This document shows, piece by piece, positions 37,629 to 47,772 of a DNA stretch of 64,000 nt. The DNA comes from Geobacter sp. UBA5735. Lineage in GTDB: Bacteria; Desulfobacterota; Desulfuromonadia; Geobacterales; Geobacteraceae. Position numbers and translations under genes: made by a program. The stretch spans positions 1 to 64,000 of the forward strand of contig DIFZ01000029.1 in NCBI GenBank assembly GCA_002419385.1. Direction: 5' to 3'. The notes beneath the pieces were generated by a model that was not told the origin of the DNA, searched no databases, and worked only from the letters and a program-made list of their open reading frames with translations. How positions within the stretch are numbered: the first letter of the stretch is position 1; each line of letters starts with the position of its first letter.

Positions 37629-38987
37629 CTACCTGACTCCTCCCTCAAGAGACCTGACCGCGGCGGAAAAGCAATCGCCCCGTTCTTCGTAGTTTCTGAA
37701 CATGTCGTAGCTTGAGCAGGCCGGGGAAAACAGCACCACGTCCCCCGGCCGTGCCAGGCGGTGAGCTTCCCGGACAGCCTCCTCGAGACTGCCGACCGTT
37801 ATCGTGTCCGTGAGATCCCCCAAGGCAGACCGGATCCGCTCCCTGGCCTCGCCCAGCAGGATGAGCTTCCGCACCCGTTCCCTGACCAGACCGGCAAGGG
37901 GAGCGTATTCGCCGCCTTTATCCTTGCCGCCTGCTATCAGAAGTATGTTCCCCGGGAAGCTTTCGAGGGATTTCACAACGCTTCCCACATTGGTGCCCTT
38001 GCTGTCGTTGTAATATGACACACCATTCACAGTCGCCACAAATTCCATGCGATGGGGAAGTCCGGAAAAGTTCTCGACAACGGTTCGGGCTGCAGCCGCA
38101 TCGCACCCCATCAGGAGAGCGGTTGCCAGGGCAGCCATGCAGTTGTCCAGATTGTGAACACCCCGCAGCTTGAATGGCTGTGTGGGGAAGCGCTCAACCC
38201 TGCCGTCCATCGTGAACGTGATGACACCGTCGCGGAAAAAGATGCCCTCTTCCAGGACGGAAAGCCTGCTCATGGGGACGATTCTCGCGGCAGTGCGCCG
38301 GGAGCAGTCAGCCACCAGGGGGTCGTCGATGTTGAGAACCGCAAAATCAGTGCTTGTCTGGTTGGCAAAGATCCGCGCCTTGGCGTCGATATATTCCTGG
38401 AAGCTCGAATAGCGGTCCAGGTGGTCTTCGGTCAGATTCAGCAGCACCGCCACTTTCGGGTGGAAATTGACGATCCCTTCCAGTTGGAAAGAGCTTATCT
38501 CAGCCACCACCCGCTGGACACGCTCACCCGAGGTCACGAGGTCGATGAGGGGTTGGCCGATATTACCGCCGACAAACGTGCTGAAGCCGCATCCCTTGAA
38601 AATCTCGCCGGCAAGCGTCGTGGTCGTGGTCTTGCCGTTGGTGCCGGTTATGGCAGCCACGGGCGCATCGATAAAGGATGCGGCCAGTTCTATTTCACTT
38701 ATGATGGGAATACCGCAGCTTCCGGCCAGTTTGAGCGGCGCGATATCCATGGGTACTCCGGGGCTCACGACAACCAGGTCTGCCGACCGGAAGGTGTGCT
38801 CGCCGTGCCCTCCGAACTCGAACTCCAGAGCGAGCCCCTGCAGTGAATCCACGTACGCGGCAAGAGCTTCACGGCTTTTCGCGTCCGAGACCGTCACCCG
38901 TGCACCGTTCAGGCTCAAAAACCGGGCTACCGAAGCTCCCGTCCGGGCAAGACCAACCACGACAATTTTCCTGTTATTCAACTCCAT
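37629..38987 (-). CDS. murD: UDP-N-acetylmuramoylalanine--D-glutamate ligase
   Basis: Second Mur ligase, adding D-glutamate. The 452-residue protein has an N-terminal Rossmann-like domain ([17 protein letters not shown]), the P-loop [20 protein letters not shown] (about 112), [14 protein letters not shown] (about 182), [20 protein letters not shown] (about 300, with SKGTNVGSV next) and [17 protein letters not shown] at the end. All are family signatures. It lies between mraY (64-bp gap) and ftsW. Confidence 0.97.
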   Translation of the reverse strand: MELNNRKIVVVGLARTGASVARFLSLNGARVTVSDAKSREALAAYVDSLQGLALEFEFGGHGEHTFRSADLVVVSPGVPMDIAPLKLAGSCGIPIISEIELAASFIDAPVAAITGTNGKTTTTTLAGEIFKGCGFSTFVGGNIGQPLIDLVTSGERVQRVVAEISSFQLEGIVNFHPKVAVLLNLTEDHLDRYSSFQEYIDAKARIFANQTSTDFAVLNIDDPLVADCSRRTAARIVPMSRLSVLEEGIFFRDGVITFTMDGRVERFPTQPFKLRGVHNLDNCMAALATALLMGCDAAAARTVVENFSGLPHRMEFVATVNGVSYYNDSKGTNVGSVVKSLESFPGNILLIAGGKDKGGEYAPLAGLVRERVRKLILLGEARERIRSALGDLTDTITVGSLEEAVREAHRLARPGDVVLFSPACSSYDMFRNYEERGDCFSAAVRSLEGGVR

Positions 38988-39051
38988 CTGTCTGCCTTTG
39001 CTTCATGTGGTTTCATACACCTGACCAAGCAGGCCAAACTCCGAACCTGCG

Positions 39052-40128
39052 TCACCGAATCTTGAGGGTCGAAATTGCGAACAATGCCAGAATGATGGTT
39101 ATGACCCAGAAACGGACGATGATCTTGGGTTCGGCCACCCCCTTCAGTTCGAAATGGTGGTGAATGGGGGCCATCCTGAAAATTCTTTTGCCGCGGTATT
39201 TGTAGGAGCCGACCTGAAAGATCACGGACAGGGCTTCGACCACGAAAATACCGCCAACGATGACCAGCAGGATTTCCTGCTTGGTGATCACCGCAAAGGT
39301 TCCCAGCGCGCCCCCCAGCGGAAGCGATCCCACGTCACCCATGAATACTTCCGCGGGATAGGCATTGTACCAGAGGAACCCGAGACCGGCCCCCGCCATG
39401 GCGCCGCACAGGATCGACAGTTCGCCCGCACCCGGGACCAGGGGAACCTGCAGGTACTGGGAAAGCTTCGCATTGCCGGCAATGTATGCCAGGAGCATAT
39501 AGGTACCGGCGTTGATGGCAACCGGGCCGATTGCCAGTCCATCGAGGCCGTCAGTCAGGTTGACGGCACTGCTGGCGCCAAATATCACCAGCATGACAAA
39601 GGGGATATACACCATTCCCAGGTCCGGACGGAGGTTCTTGAAAAACGGGATGGTCAACTCGGTGGAAAACCCGGGAGTAGCGTAGAGGACAGCCCCCGCC
39701 ATCAGTCCCAGAAGCACCTGCCAAAAGGTTTTCTGCCGCGGCGACAGCCCCTTGGGGTTCTTTTCCACCACTTTCTTGTAGTCATCCAGGAAGCCGATCA
39801 GTCCATAGCCGACGATTATGGCAAGTGTTATCCATATATACCGGTTGGTAAGATCCGCCCACAGCAGCGTTGGTATCACGGTGGCCGCCAGGATCAGGAC
39901 GCCACCCATGGTCGGGGTCCCCTGCTTTTTCAGATGCGATTCGGGGCCGTCGGTCCGTATCACCTGCGTAACCTGTATCGCCTGCAGCCGCCTGATCACC
40001 CACGGTCCCAGCAGGAAGGAGACGACCAGGGCGGTAATAACGGCATAGATGGTCCGAAATGTCAGATATTTAAATACATTGAATATATGAAAATCTGTTG
40101 CAAGAGGGTACAGAAAGTGGTAAAGCAT
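39052..40128 (-). CDS. mraY: Phospho-N-acetylmuramoyl-pentapeptide transferase
   Basis: Integral membrane enzyme that makes lipid I from UDP-MurNAc-pentapeptide and undecaprenyl phosphate. The 358-residue protein has about ten helices, with [20 protein letters not shown] (about 70), the Asp-rich [20 protein letters not shown] (about 113), [20 protein letters not shown] (about 190), [13 protein letters not shown] (about 265) and the C-terminal [13 protein letters not shown] motif. Its ATG overlaps the murF stop by one base. Confidence 0.97.
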   Translation of the reverse strand: MLYHFLYPLATDFHIFNVFKYLTFRTIYAVITALVVSFLLGPWVIRRLQAIQVTQVIRTDGPESHLKKQGTPTMGGVLILAATVIPTLLWADLTNRYIWITLAIIVGYGLIGFLDDYKKVVEKNPKGLSPRQKTFWQVLLGLMAGAVLYATPGFSTELTIPFFKNLRPDLGMVYIPFVMLVIFGASSAVNLTDGLDGLAIGPVAINAGTYMLLAYIAGNAKLSQYLQVPLVPGAGELSILCGAMAGAGLGFLWYNAYPAEVFMGDVGSLPLGGALGTFAVITKQEILLVIVGGIFVVEALSVIFQVGSYKYRGKRIFRMAPIHHHFELKGVAEPKIIVRFWVITIILALFAISTLKIR

Positions 40129-41543
40129 CAGGCACCAGCCCCTTTCAGTGTTGCCGGCCGCAGGGAATTCCTCAGGCCCTCGGCAACGACATCCATGCGC
40201 ATGCCGCGCGAGCCCTTCACCAGGATGCAGTCACCTTCCCTGACAACGCCCAGCAGGTCGTCCAGAATCTCCTTGTGGCTGTTTGCGACAATTATGGCCG
40301 AATGAGCCAGTCCTTCCGCCAAAGCCCCCTCGGCAACGTTTTCGGCTCTCTCACCCGTGAGATAGAGTCTCGCCACCTTCCGGCCCGCCAGGCGGCCGAC
40401 CTCCGCATGGGCGGATGCCGAAACACCCCCCAGTTCCAGCATGTCGCCGAGCACGGCTATGGCCCGGCCCTGCCCGGCCAGCTGTCCCAGGGTGAGCAGC
40501 GCGGCCTTCATGGAAGCCGGGTTGGCGTTGTAGCTGTCGTCAACCAGCAGAATTCCGCCCAGATCTTCCGGTGCAAGCCGCTTTTCGAAGGGGACAAACG
40601 CCTCAAGCCCGTCCCTGAGGTCCTGCGGGGAAATGCCGAGTGCGTGTGCGGCAGCTGCAGCGGCCAAAGCGTTCAGCGTATTGTGGCTGCCGAATGCCTT
40701 GAGCCGTACGGGAACCCTCCCCGACGGCAGCACCAGCAAGAATGACTGGCCGTCCCTGCCCAATTCCCGGTAGTCTTCGGCCCGGACATCCGCCGGGCCG
40801 CACCCGAAGGAGAGCCGGGCCACGCCAGGCGGCGAAGGCAGTGCAGAGACAAGGGGATCATCGGCATTGTAAACGGCATGCTGCCCGCAAACCAGCCTCT
40901 GGAAAAGCTCGCCTTTTGCCGATGCCACGGCGCCGACAGTTCCCATGGACTGGAGGTGCGCCGGCGACACATTGGTAATGACTCCCACATCGGGCCGAGC
41001 TATTTCCGCCAGCCGGTCTATCTCGCCAGGTTCGCTCATCCCCATCTCCAGCACAGCCCAACGGTGATGTTCCGACAGCTGGAACAGCATCTGCGGCAAC
41101 CCGATGAGATTGTTCAGATTGCCGGAAGTCTTCAGACCTTCGCCTGTCCTGCCCAGGATCGATGCGAGCATTTCCTTGGTGGTCGTCTTGCCGTTGCTGC
41201 CCGTAATCGCCGTGATCGGCACGGAAAAACGCGAACGGTGACCGGCCGCAAGGTTCCCGAGGGCACGCAACGTGTCCGCAACCGTTATACAGGTTGCCTC
41301 CCCGCGTACTGCCGCTTCTGCTGTCTGACTGTCCGACGTGATGAACACCTTGATGCCCCTGGCGAGCACGTCGGCAATGAACGCGTGGCCGTCGAAGCGC
41401 TCCCCTTTCAGGGGGACGAACAGCTCACCCGGTTCGATCGTGCGGGAGTCTGTGGAGACACCGTGCACGGCGGCGCCTGCGTCTCCATGCACAGTTCCCG
41501 TGACGGCTCCGGCAATTTCTGCCGCGGTGAAAAGTGTTTTCAT
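40128..41543 (-). CDS. murF: UDP-MurNAc-tripeptide--D-Ala-D-Ala ligase
   Basis: Last cytoplasmic Mur ligase, attaching the D-Ala-D-Ala made by Ddl. The 471-residue protein starts [16 protein letters not shown]. Its P-loop is [20 protein letters not shown] (about 110), with [19 protein letters not shown] (about 160), the [11 protein letters not shown] region (about 190) and [15 protein letters not shown] (about 330). ATG 41543 overlaps the murE stop (ATGA); a few upstream codons are open to 41567 but belong to the murE end. Confidence 0.97.
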   Translation of the reverse strand: MKTLFTAAEIAGAVTGTVHGDAGAAVHGVSTDSRTIEPGELFVPLKGERFDGHAFIADVLARGIKVFITSDSQTAEAAVRGEATCITVADTLRALGNLAAGHRSRFSVPITAITGSNGKTTTKEMLASILGRTGEGLKTSGNLNNLIGLPQMLFQLSEHHRWAVLEMGMSEPGEIDRLAEIARPDVGVITNVSPAHLQSMGTVGAVASAKGELFQRLVCGQHAVYNADDPLVSALPSPPGVARLSFGCGPADVRAEDYRELGRDGQSFLLVLPSGRVPVRLKAFGSHNTLNALAAAAAAHALGISPQDLRDGLEAFVPFEKRLAPEDLGGILLVDDSYNANPASMKAALLTLGQLAGQGRAIAVLGDMLELGGVSASAHAEVGRLAGRKVARLYLTGERAENVAEGALAEGLAHSAIIVANSHKEILDDLLGVVREGDCILVKGSRGMRMDVVAEGLRNSLRPATLKGAGA

Positions 41544-43072
41544 GAAACAGGCTCCAAGTCCCGGCATGCCATTGCCGCTTCCTCGCGGTCATCGAAATGG
41601 TGCTTTACCGTACCGATGATCTGGTAGTCTTCATGGCCCTTACCGGCAACGAGCAGGATATCGCCCCGCTTTGCCAGCCTGGCGCCCAACCTTATGGCGT
41701 CACGGCGAGAGACCACACTGACAAAGCCTTTTTCTTCAAAGCCGCCGGCCAGCTCGGCCGGTGAATACTCCCTCAGGTCCAGCGGCTCGACACCGGCCCT
41801 GACCTCATGAATGATAGCTCCCGGGTCCTCAGTTCGTGGGTTATCGGAAGTTATGATTGCAAGATCGCTGTAACGGGCCGCTATCTCTCCCATGATGGGC
41901 CGCTTGCCCCTGTCACGGTCTCCGCCGCAGCCGAACACCGTGATTATCCTTCCCGTTGCAAGCTCCCGGATGGTTTTCAGCACATTTTCCAGTGCATCGC
42001 CGGTATGGGCGTAGTCCACCAGGACAGTTATGCCCCTGTCGTTTTCGACAGGCTCCAGCCGACCCTCGACTTTGCCATGAACCTCGATGCCGGCACGTAT
42101 CGCATCGAGCGGAATCCCCAGTGCAGAGGCTGCCGCTACCGCCGCAAGTATGTTGTAAAGATTGAAGCGGCCGACCAGTCTGGACGTAAAAACGGTTTCT
42201 CCACCAGGAGTGACAAGGATTCCCGTTGTGCCGGTCGTGGAGAATACGACATCCCGTGCTGAAACTGCTGAATCGGAAACGACCCCGTACGTAACAACCT
42301 GGCAGGCACAGGCATCTGCAATCCGCTTGCCCGACGGATCGTCCATGTTCACCACGGCACGCCTCCGGGGCTTCGCCTGATCCGGTGCCAGCAGCTGCGA
42401 AAAGAAGCGCTGCTTGCTGGCAAGATAGGATTCCATATCGTGATGATAATCGAGATGTTCGCGGGTCAGGTTCGTAAAGATGCCCACATCGAAGCTGCAG
42501 CCGTCAACCCTTCGTTGTTCCAGGGAATGGGAGGATACTTCCATGACAACGGCCCGGGCGCCCTGATCGACCATCTGGCGCAGTATCCTCTGCAGATCGG
42601 CAGATTCCGGGGTCGTATGGGGTGCGGGGATTGTCGTTTTGCCGAAACGGTAGTTGATGGTTCCCAGAACCGCCGCGGGAATGCCTGCTCTTTCCAGTAT
42701 GGATTCGACAAGGTATGTCGTTGTGGTCTTGCCGTTGGTGCCGGTTATGCCGATCATCGGTACGCGTGAAGTCGGATGGCCGTAAAAAGCCGCGGCCATC
42801 AACGACATGGCCAGCCGGGAATCCGGAACGGCAACAGACGGAATCCCTGCCGGTACGTCAGCAGTATCCTCGATCACCAGGCCGGCAGCGCCGGCCGCTA
42901 CCGCCCGGGATATGAAGGCATGCCCGTCGGCAGCCGCTCCCCGCAGCGCGAAGAACAGCGAACCGGGGCGGACTGTACGGGAATCATAGCAAAGCTCCCG
43001 TATTTCCGGGTCATTATCGCCGTCGATAGTGAGCGGCATCGGGATGGATTTCACAAGCTCGGATAACAGCAT
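41540..43072 (-). CDS. murE: UDP-MurNAc-tripeptide synthetase (meso-diaminopimelate adding)
   Basis: Third Mur ligase, 510 residues. Motifs: LCYDSRTVRPGSLFFALRG near the N-terminus, P-loop [20 protein letters not shown] (about 108), NLTREHLDYHHDMESYLASK (about 205), DYAHTGDALENVLKTIREL (about 350) and SDNPRTEDPGAI (about 405). The DNPR sequence is the recognition motif for meso-diaminopimelate, so this cell wall is meso-DAP type. It lies 57 bp downstream of ftsI and overlaps murF by 4 bp. Confidence 0.97.
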   Translation of the reverse strand: MLLSELVKSIPMPLTIDGDNDPEIRELCYDSRTVRPGSLFFALRGAAADGHAFISRAVAAGAAGLVIEDTADVPAGIPSVAVPDSRLAMSLMAAAFYGHPTSRVPMIGITGTNGKTTTTYLVESILERAGIPAAVLGTINYRFGKTTIPAPHTTPESADLQRILRQMVDQGARAVVMEVSSHSLEQRRVDGCSFDVGIFTNLTREHLDYHHDMESYLASKQRFFSQLLAPDQAKPRRRAVVNMDDPSGKRIADACACQVVTYGVVSDSAVSARDVVFSTTGTTGILVTPGGETVFTSRLVGRFNLYNILAAVAAASALGIPLDAIRAGIEVHGKVEGRLEPVENDRGITVLVDYAHTGDALENVLKTIRELATGRIITVFGCGGDRDRGKRPIMGEIAARYSDLAIITSDNPRTEDPGAIIHEVRAGVEPLDLREYSPAELAGGFEEKGFVSVVSRRDAIRLGARLAKRGDILLVAGKGHEDYQIIGTVKHHFDDREEAAMACRDLEPVS

Positions 43073-43129
43073 GGCACCTCACAACACTCAACAAAACGCA
43101 CAAGGTTCCCAGCGGAACCGACCGACTGC

Positions 43130-45103
43130 TCAGGCAGACGGAACGAATTTCACCCAGACCTGGTCACCCGCGCCGATCGTGCTCCCCGGCGACGGGTTCT
43201 GCTCCACAGCGCGGCCACTCCCTATTATTTTCACGTTAAGGGAATTCTTTTCCATATATCTGAGAACAGACCTGATGCTCATACCGTGAAAATTCGGCAT
43301 CGAAGCGCCGGCACTTGCCTCGTCGATCGCCCCTTCAGCTACAACTTCCGGCTGTGCCTGTTGCCTGCCGGCAACCTCCTTGCCGTCTTCCGGCCTGGCT
43401 TTCAGCGGACCGGTCGGCGTTACCTTGAGGTAGCACAGCGACTGGTGCGCTATTTCGCGGAATGCGGGCGCCGCAACGACGCCGCCGTAGGAACTGGTTT
43501 TCGGCTCGTCGACGATAACGAGAATGGAAAGCCGCGGATCCTCTGCCGGAACGAAGCCGAGGAACGAGGCGGTCCGCTTGCTGGCTGAATAACACTTGGT
43601 GACGGGGTCGACCTTCTGAGCAGTCCCCGTTTTGCCGGCGACCTTGAATCCGTCAAGCGAAGCATTCAAGCCAGTGCCCCCTTCGCTGGTGACGGATGCC
43701 ATCATCCGCGCCACCGCCTGGGCGGTTTGCGATGAGATGACCCGCCGCCGGACCTGGGGCGCATTCTGCTGGATTATTCTCCCCGCATCGTCGCTGATTC
43801 TGTCGACCAGGTACGGCTTCATCAACAGCCCGCCATTTGCCACCGCCGACACCGCCGCAAGCAGCTGGACCGCAGAAACCGAAACACCTTGCCCGAAAGA
43901 AATGGTTGCCAGATCGATACCGTACCAGCGCCCCTGGTCCCGCAACAGGCCGGCCACCTCTCCCGGCACATCGACCTCGCTCCGCTCGCCGAAACCGAAA
44001 TTCTTCAGATAGCCGGAAAGCCGTTCAGGACCCAGCCGGCTGCCGATTTTGGCTGCGCCGATATTGCTGGAAAACTTCATGATCTCGCTTACCGATAACG
44101 CTCCGTACTTGTGCGTATCGTGTATGACACGGCCGCCGATGGAAAAGCTGCCGTTTTCGCAGTTGAAGTTGTCGTTCGGGCCAATGACCTTTGCCTCAAG
44201 GGCTGACGCAATAAGGAAAACCTTCATGGTCGAGCCCGGTTCGAAGCTGTCTGCCACAGCCCTGTTCCGCAACGTGTCATGGGGATAGCGATGGTATGCG
44301 TTGGGGTTGAACGAGGGGTAGGAAGCCATTGCCAGGACCTTGCCGGTGCGGGGTTCCATGACCAGGGCTATCCCGCCGGCGCCCCGGCTCTGGGACACTG
44401 CCTTGGCAAGTTCTTTCTCAGCCAGGTACTGGATGTTCTTGTCCAGGGTGAGAGTTATGTTATAGCCCTTGGACGATTCCTTGATCACGGTGCCCTTGAG
44501 CGCGATGTCCCGGCCAAGGGCGTCGCGTTCGGTGATCAGGTAGCCGGTATTGCCGAGGAGCTGTGAGTTGTACTTGAGCTCGATGCCTTCCAGTCCCTTG
44601 GGATCGAGGCCGGTAAAACCAACCACATGTGCCGCGACTTCCGAATTGGGATAGTACCGCCTGGATTCCTTGACAAAACCTATGCCCTCAAGCTTGAGCG
44701 CCTTGATTTTTGCCGCGACTTCGGGAGATACCTGCCGCTGCAACCAGACAAAACTTTTTTTGCCGGCAAGTTTTTTCGCCAGGATGTCGCGTTGCACCCC
44801 CAATAGAGGCGCCAGCCTGGCTGCCGTTTTCTCAGCATCCACTATCACGACAGGCTCGCCAAAACAGGAGTCGACCTCTATGGAAACCGCGAGTGCGGCT
44901 CCGTTGCGATCATAAATGGTACCCCTGGCAGGCGTCAACGGAACGATCTTCTGGTGCTGGCGATCAGCCAGCCTGACCCAGTCGTCCTGTTTGATTATCT
45001 GGAGATAAAAGGCACGGGCAGAGGTAATGACAAAAAAAATGGCAAAAGCGATCCCTACGATGCGGATGCGGATTCGGGACCACTTTTCCTTGGTGTCTTT
45101 CAT
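43130..45103 (-). CDS. ftsI: Division penicillin-binding protein FtsI (PBP3) with PASTA domain
   Basis: Septal transpeptidase, 657 residues. One N-terminal transmembrane helix (IRIVGIAFAIFFVITSARAF), a PBP dimerisation domain (about 55-215), then the transpeptidase with catalytic SxxK in EPGSTMKVF (about 290), SxN in MKFSSNIGAAK (about 345) and KTG in VAGKTGTAQKV (about 480). A single PASTA domain closes the protein (MPNFHGMSIRSVLRYMEKNS, about 595-655), after a proline/glutamate-rich linker. PASTA-bearing FtsI is unlike the E. coli enzyme but is seen in deltaproteobacterial relatives. Its ATG overlaps the ftsL stop (ATGA). Confidence 0.95.
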   Translation of the reverse strand: MKDTKEKWSRIRIRIVGIAFAIFFVITSARAFYLQIIKQDDWVRLADRQHQKIVPLTPARGTIYDRNGAALAVSIEVDSCFGEPVVIVDAEKTAARLAPLLGVQRDILAKKLAGKKSFVWLQRQVSPEVAAKIKALKLEGIGFVKESRRYYPNSEVAAHVVGFTGLDPKGLEGIELKYNSQLLGNTGYLITERDALGRDIALKGTVIKESSKGYNITLTLDKNIQYLAEKELAKAVSQSRGAGGIALVMEPRTGKVLAMASYPSFNPNAYHRYPHDTLRNRAVADSFEPGSTMKVFLIASALEAKVIGPNDNFNCENGSFSIGGRVIHDTHKYGALSVSEIMKFSSNIGAAKIGSRLGPERLSGYLKNFGFGERSEVDVPGEVAGLLRDQGRWYGIDLATISFGQGVSVSAVQLLAAVSAVANGGLLMKPYLVDRISDDAGRIIQQNAPQVRRRVISSQTAQAVARMMASVTSEGGTGLNASLDGFKVAGKTGTAQKVDPVTKCYSASKRTASFLGFVPAEDPRLSILVIVDEPKTSSYGGVVAAPAFREIAHQSLCYLKVTPTGPLKARPEDGKEVAGRQQAQPEVVAEGAIDEASAGASMPNFHGMSIRSVLRYMEKNSLNVKIIGSGRAVEQNPSPGSTIGAGDQVWVKFVPSA

Positions 45104-45435
45104 TTTACAATAATCACCTGTTGTTCGGTCGGCAAATCCATTCCCAGTTCACCCTTGGCGACCGTCTCGATGCGGGCAGGGTTCTTCAGCGTGGCAACCT
45201 CCACCCGGAGCATTTTCTGCTCCTGCTGCAAATTCCTTACGAGCCGGTTCGATTCCGTAAGCTGGAGATTCAGATCGACGACCTTGAATCGCGACCAGAC
45301 ATGGAACAGGGACAGGAGCGTGAGAAGTGCCAGGACGGTTATCAGATACGGGAACAAATCCCATCGCTGGGCGACCGCCGCCTCGACTTTTCCGGGTGCA
45401 ACGAGCTTGCTGAACGCTGTTTTGACTGCCGGCAT
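45100..45435 (-). CDS. ftsL: Cell division protein FtsL
   Basis: Small bitopic divisome protein, 111 residues. A short cytoplasmic tail precedes one membrane helix (LFPYLITVLALLTLLSLFHV), followed by a periplasmic coiled coil (LNLQLTESNRLVRNLQQEQK) typical of the FtsL/FtsB pair. Start at MPAVKTAF (45435), with AAAGGA nine bases upstream; the frame is open to 45510 but those codons overlap rsmH. Sequence conservation in the family is low, and the call rests on topology and its place between rsmH and ftsI. Confidence 0.9.
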   Translation of the reverse strand: MPAVKTAFSKLVAPGKVEAAVAQRWDLFPYLITVLALLTLLSLFHVWSRFKVVDLNLQLTESNRLVRNLQQEQKMLRVEVATLKNPARIETVAKGELGMDLPTEQQVIIVK

Positions 45436-45454
45436 GGGAACGGTTCCTTTCCCC

Positions 45455-46393
45455 TCAGATTTTTTCGACTGCCCGCAACTTGGCACTGCGCGATCTCGGG
45501 TTTGCGGCAACTTCTTCAGGACCTGCGATTAACGGCTTCCCCGTTATTTTCCGTACCACCGGAGTGCGCCCGCACACACAGAGAGGCGCGCTTTTTGGGC
45601 ATATGCAGCCTCGCGAAAGGTCGTTGAAAACGGTTTTCACCAGTCGGTCTTCCAGTGAATGGAATGAAATGACCACCAGTCTCCCTCCGCTCCGGAGAGC
45701 TGCCACGGCAGCCGGCAGCACCGTTTCAAGAGATTCAAGTTCTTCATTGACCGCTATGCGGATAGCCTGGAAAGTTCTCGTTGCCGGATGGATTCTCGCC
45801 TCCCACCGTGCCCTCGGTATGGCGCCGGCTACCAGGTCCGCAAGCTGCCGGGTGGTTACGATGGGAGCGGCCTTTCGTGCGGCAACGATGGTTGCTGCGA
45901 TCCTTCTCGACCAGCGTTCTTCGCCGAACCGCCAGATGACGCTGGCAAGCTCGCTCTCAGAGAGGGAATTCACCAGGTCAGCCGCGCACGTGCCGGCCGA
46001 GGAGTCCATACGCATATCCAGCGGAGCATCCTGCTGGAAGCTGAACCCCCGCTCCCCCTTGTCCAACTGATGCGACGACACGCCAAGGTCAAGCAGCATG
46101 CCGTCAATCTCTGCCACGCCCTCAGAGCGAAGGACTTCCGGGAGCCGGGCAAAGTTCGCATGAACCAGCCTCACGCGTCCACCATAGGAGGCCAAGGCCG
46201 CTGCCGCGGCATCCAGCGCGTCGCGATCCCTGTCCAGGCCGATCAGGAGCCCGTCAGGAGCAGAAGCATCCAATATGTCGCGGGCATGCCCGGCGCCACC
46301 GATGGTGCCATCAACGTAGATACCTCCCGGCTTGGGGAGCAGACAGGCGGCAACTTCAGCCTGAAGCACCGATATGTGGTGGAAGCTCCCCAC
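45455..46393 (-). CDS. rsmH: 16S rRNA (cytosine-1402-N4)-methyltransferase RsmH
   Basis: S-adenosylmethionine-dependent methyltransferase (formerly MraW), 312 residues. Motifs: [23 protein letters not shown] motif [17 protein letters not shown] (about 27), [20 protein letters not shown] (about 97), [16 protein letters not shown] and [20 protein letters not shown] (about 250). The start is a GTG that overlaps the mraZ stop by one base (TAGTG). Second gene of the dcw cluster. Confidence 0.97.
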   Translation of the reverse strand: MGSFHHISVLQAEVAACLLPKPGGIYVDGTIGGAGHARDILDASAPDGLLIGLDRDRDALDAAAAALASYGGRVRLVHANFARLPEVLRSEGVAEIDGMLLDLGVSSHQLDKGERGFSFQQDAPLDMRMDSSAGTCAADLVNSLSESELASVIWRFGEERWSRRIAATIVAARKAAPIVTTRQLADLVAGAIPRARWEARIHPATRTFQAIRIAVNEELESLETVLPAAVAALRSGGRLVVISFHSLEDRLVKTVFNDLSRGCICPKSAPLCVCGRTPVVRKITGKPLIAGPEEVAANPRSRSAKLRAVEKI

Positions 46394-46875
46394 TACAGAC
46401 CCAGTTCCGCCAGCGCGGGCGAGTCAACCGGGAAATTCTGGTCATCCTGGCGGCGAACCTTCTCCCATTCGGCAAGACACCAGATCTCAGCCTTGTTCAA
46501 CATTCCGGCAAACACTATTTCCCGCTCCATGGCAGCATTTTTTCTCAAATGGGGCGGGATCAGTATCCGCCCGAGCTTGTCGGCGGAACACTCGACGGCA
46601 GGAGCGACGATCCTTCTTTTGACAGCTGCCAGCTCGGCAGAGGAAAGCCCGAGCCCCGTGCCGATCGCGAGCTTTTCTTCAAGAGCGAGCCATTCATGGT
46701 AAGGATATATGGCAAGCCCGGAGCAGGAGACCCCATCAGCCAGCCTCACCGGATTGGAATTGGTGAGAAAGAAGCGCTCGTCACCAAAAGATTCCGCTAG
46801 AACTTCACGGAATTTCGCCGGAAGGCTCGTACGGCCCTTGGCATCTATGGTGGTGTCGAATACCCCCCTGAACAT
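46393..46875 (-). CDS. mraZ: Transcriptional regulator MraZ
   Basis: First gene of the dcw cluster, 160 residues with two SpoVT/AbrB-like swapped-hairpin repeats. The first is [20 protein letters not shown] and the second is around [20 protein letters not shown] (about 90). The DxxGR pair of MraZ is present in both halves (DAKGR and DKLGR). MraZ binds repeated TGG-type boxes upstream of its own gene in E. coli, and matching boxes are present here (separate entry). The first Met lies about 15 bp downstream of the third box. Confidence 0.95.
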   Translation of the reverse strand: MFRGVFDTTIDAKGRTSLPAKFREVLAESFGDERFFLTNSNPVRLADGVSCSGLAIYPYHEWLALEEKLAIGTGLGLSSAELAAVKRRIVAPAVECSADKLGRILIPPHLRKNAAMEREIVFAGMLNKAEIWCLAEWEKVRRQDDQNFPVDSPALAELGL

Positions 46876-46893
46876 TGCCTCTCCCGGATTTTT

Positions 46894-46917
46894 CCACGAT
46901 TTACCACTTTATACCAC
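46894..46917 (-). promoter_or_regulatory. MraZ boxes (three GTGG repeats)
   Basis: On the minus strand GTGGTATAAA, GTGGTAAATC and GTGGAAAAAT follow each other, giving three GTGG cores at an exact 10-base period (plus-strand CCAC at 46894, 46904 and 46914). They lie between the predicted transcription start and the mraZ start codon, as in known autoregulated mraZ leaders. Confidence 0.8.
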
Positions 46918-46928
46918 TTTGGTGTCAA

Positions 46929-46957
46929 ACTATACTAATGGACCGGAAGGTTGTCAA
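46929..46957 (-). promoter_or_regulatory. Sigma-70 promoter of the dcw cluster
   Basis: TTGACA (46957-46952) and TATAGT (46934-46929) separated by exactly 17 bases on the minus strand, 54 bp upstream of the mraZ start. Near-consensus; the transcription start should fall near 46922, just upstream of the first MraZ box. Confidence 0.85.
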
Positions 46958-47206
46958 GGCAAAAGTAGTCTGAAAAAAGAGAATTTTTCCAAGATTTTCC
47001 AGGGGGTTAAGCACCGCGGGACGTGCATGGCGGGAATGGCGCCGGGCAACATTAATAACCTAACCAATTCAACATGTTACGCATACACAGGCCGCTATGG
47101 GCCCGGCGCGTACGAAAGCGGAAACCGATGTGTGGCAAGGAATGGTGAAATGGAAAACCCTTCAAGCGGCAGCGAGGATGTATTGACAGGAGCTAATCCA
47201 GGCTTC
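46958..47206. other. Intergenic region upstream of the dcw promoter
   Basis: About 250 bases without a recognisable gene between the dcw promoter and the small unknown gene; with the leader, the gene-free stretch is 330 bases. No convincing terminator for the upstream gene is visible. Short open frames on both strands have no ribosome site and no family resemblance. Confidence 0.5.
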
Positions 47207-47557
47207 TCATGAATTTTTTTTTCGATCAACGAGAGAAACAACTTTTCCGCTGTCCTTTTTCTTGCCACTGCCCTCATTCAACCCATTGCCGTTTCCTTCG
47301 CCAGCCTGTTCATCATGGCTCTCGGGCGGCATAACCCTTTCAAGCTGTACCGGAGTCCCTCCCATGGTAAAGGAAGCGCCATTGATCTGGCTCTCATCGA
47401 GAATCCAGGTGAACAACTGCAGCGGATGGGTAAGGACCAGCAGCCTGACCTGCCACCAGCCAGGCTTCACGTCGGGCGCGATGTCTTCGACCCGTGCATA
47501 GAACGCAGGAAGGTTATCTATATGAATACAGACCAGATCTTGAATCGATGTCGCCAT
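47207..47557 (-). CDS. Small protein of unknown function
   Basis: A 116-residue protein I do not recognise. The first 75 residues look folded, with a strand-helix start (SIQDLVCIHIDNLPAFYARV), a Trp pair (KPGWWQVRLLVLTH), then TWILDESQINGASFTMGG. The last 40 residues are low-complexity and charged (Gly, Asn, Lys, Asp), probably disordered. No signal peptide or membrane helix. GGGAG lies four bases upstream of the ATG. The good codon use and ribosome site support a real gene. Confidence 0.6.
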   Translation of the reverse strand: MATSIQDLVCIHIDNLPAFYARVEDIAPDVKPGWWQVRLLVLTHPLQLFTWILDESQINGASFTMGGTPVQLERVMPPESHDEQAGEGNGNGLNEGSGKKKDSGKVVSLVDRKKNS

Positions 47558-47756
47558 ACGTGCTCCCGAAACCCGTGCACCAGGTCATTTACAGAGAGGC
47601 CATCCGGAGACCCAGGATGGACACAGCTGCAGTTTCCAGACCGGAAACGAGGATTTTTTTGTTCTGGCAAGGAAACCAAGGGTTTGCGCGGAGGCATACT
47701 TGAGTATGTCGCACAAGCAAGCCCACAGGTTGACACCGCCAGGGCAAAAAAAGACC

Positions 47757-47772
47757 GTTTCCGGACGGAAAC
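47757..47772 (-). terminator. Intrinsic terminator after the cysteine-cluster gene
   Basis: Hairpin GTTTCC/GGAAAC with a 4-base loop that abuts the stop codon at 47772, followed on the minus strand by GGTC and seven T. A similar GTTTCC/GGAAAC hairpin at 47632-47648 is followed by seven T on the plus strand. Confidence 0.65.
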
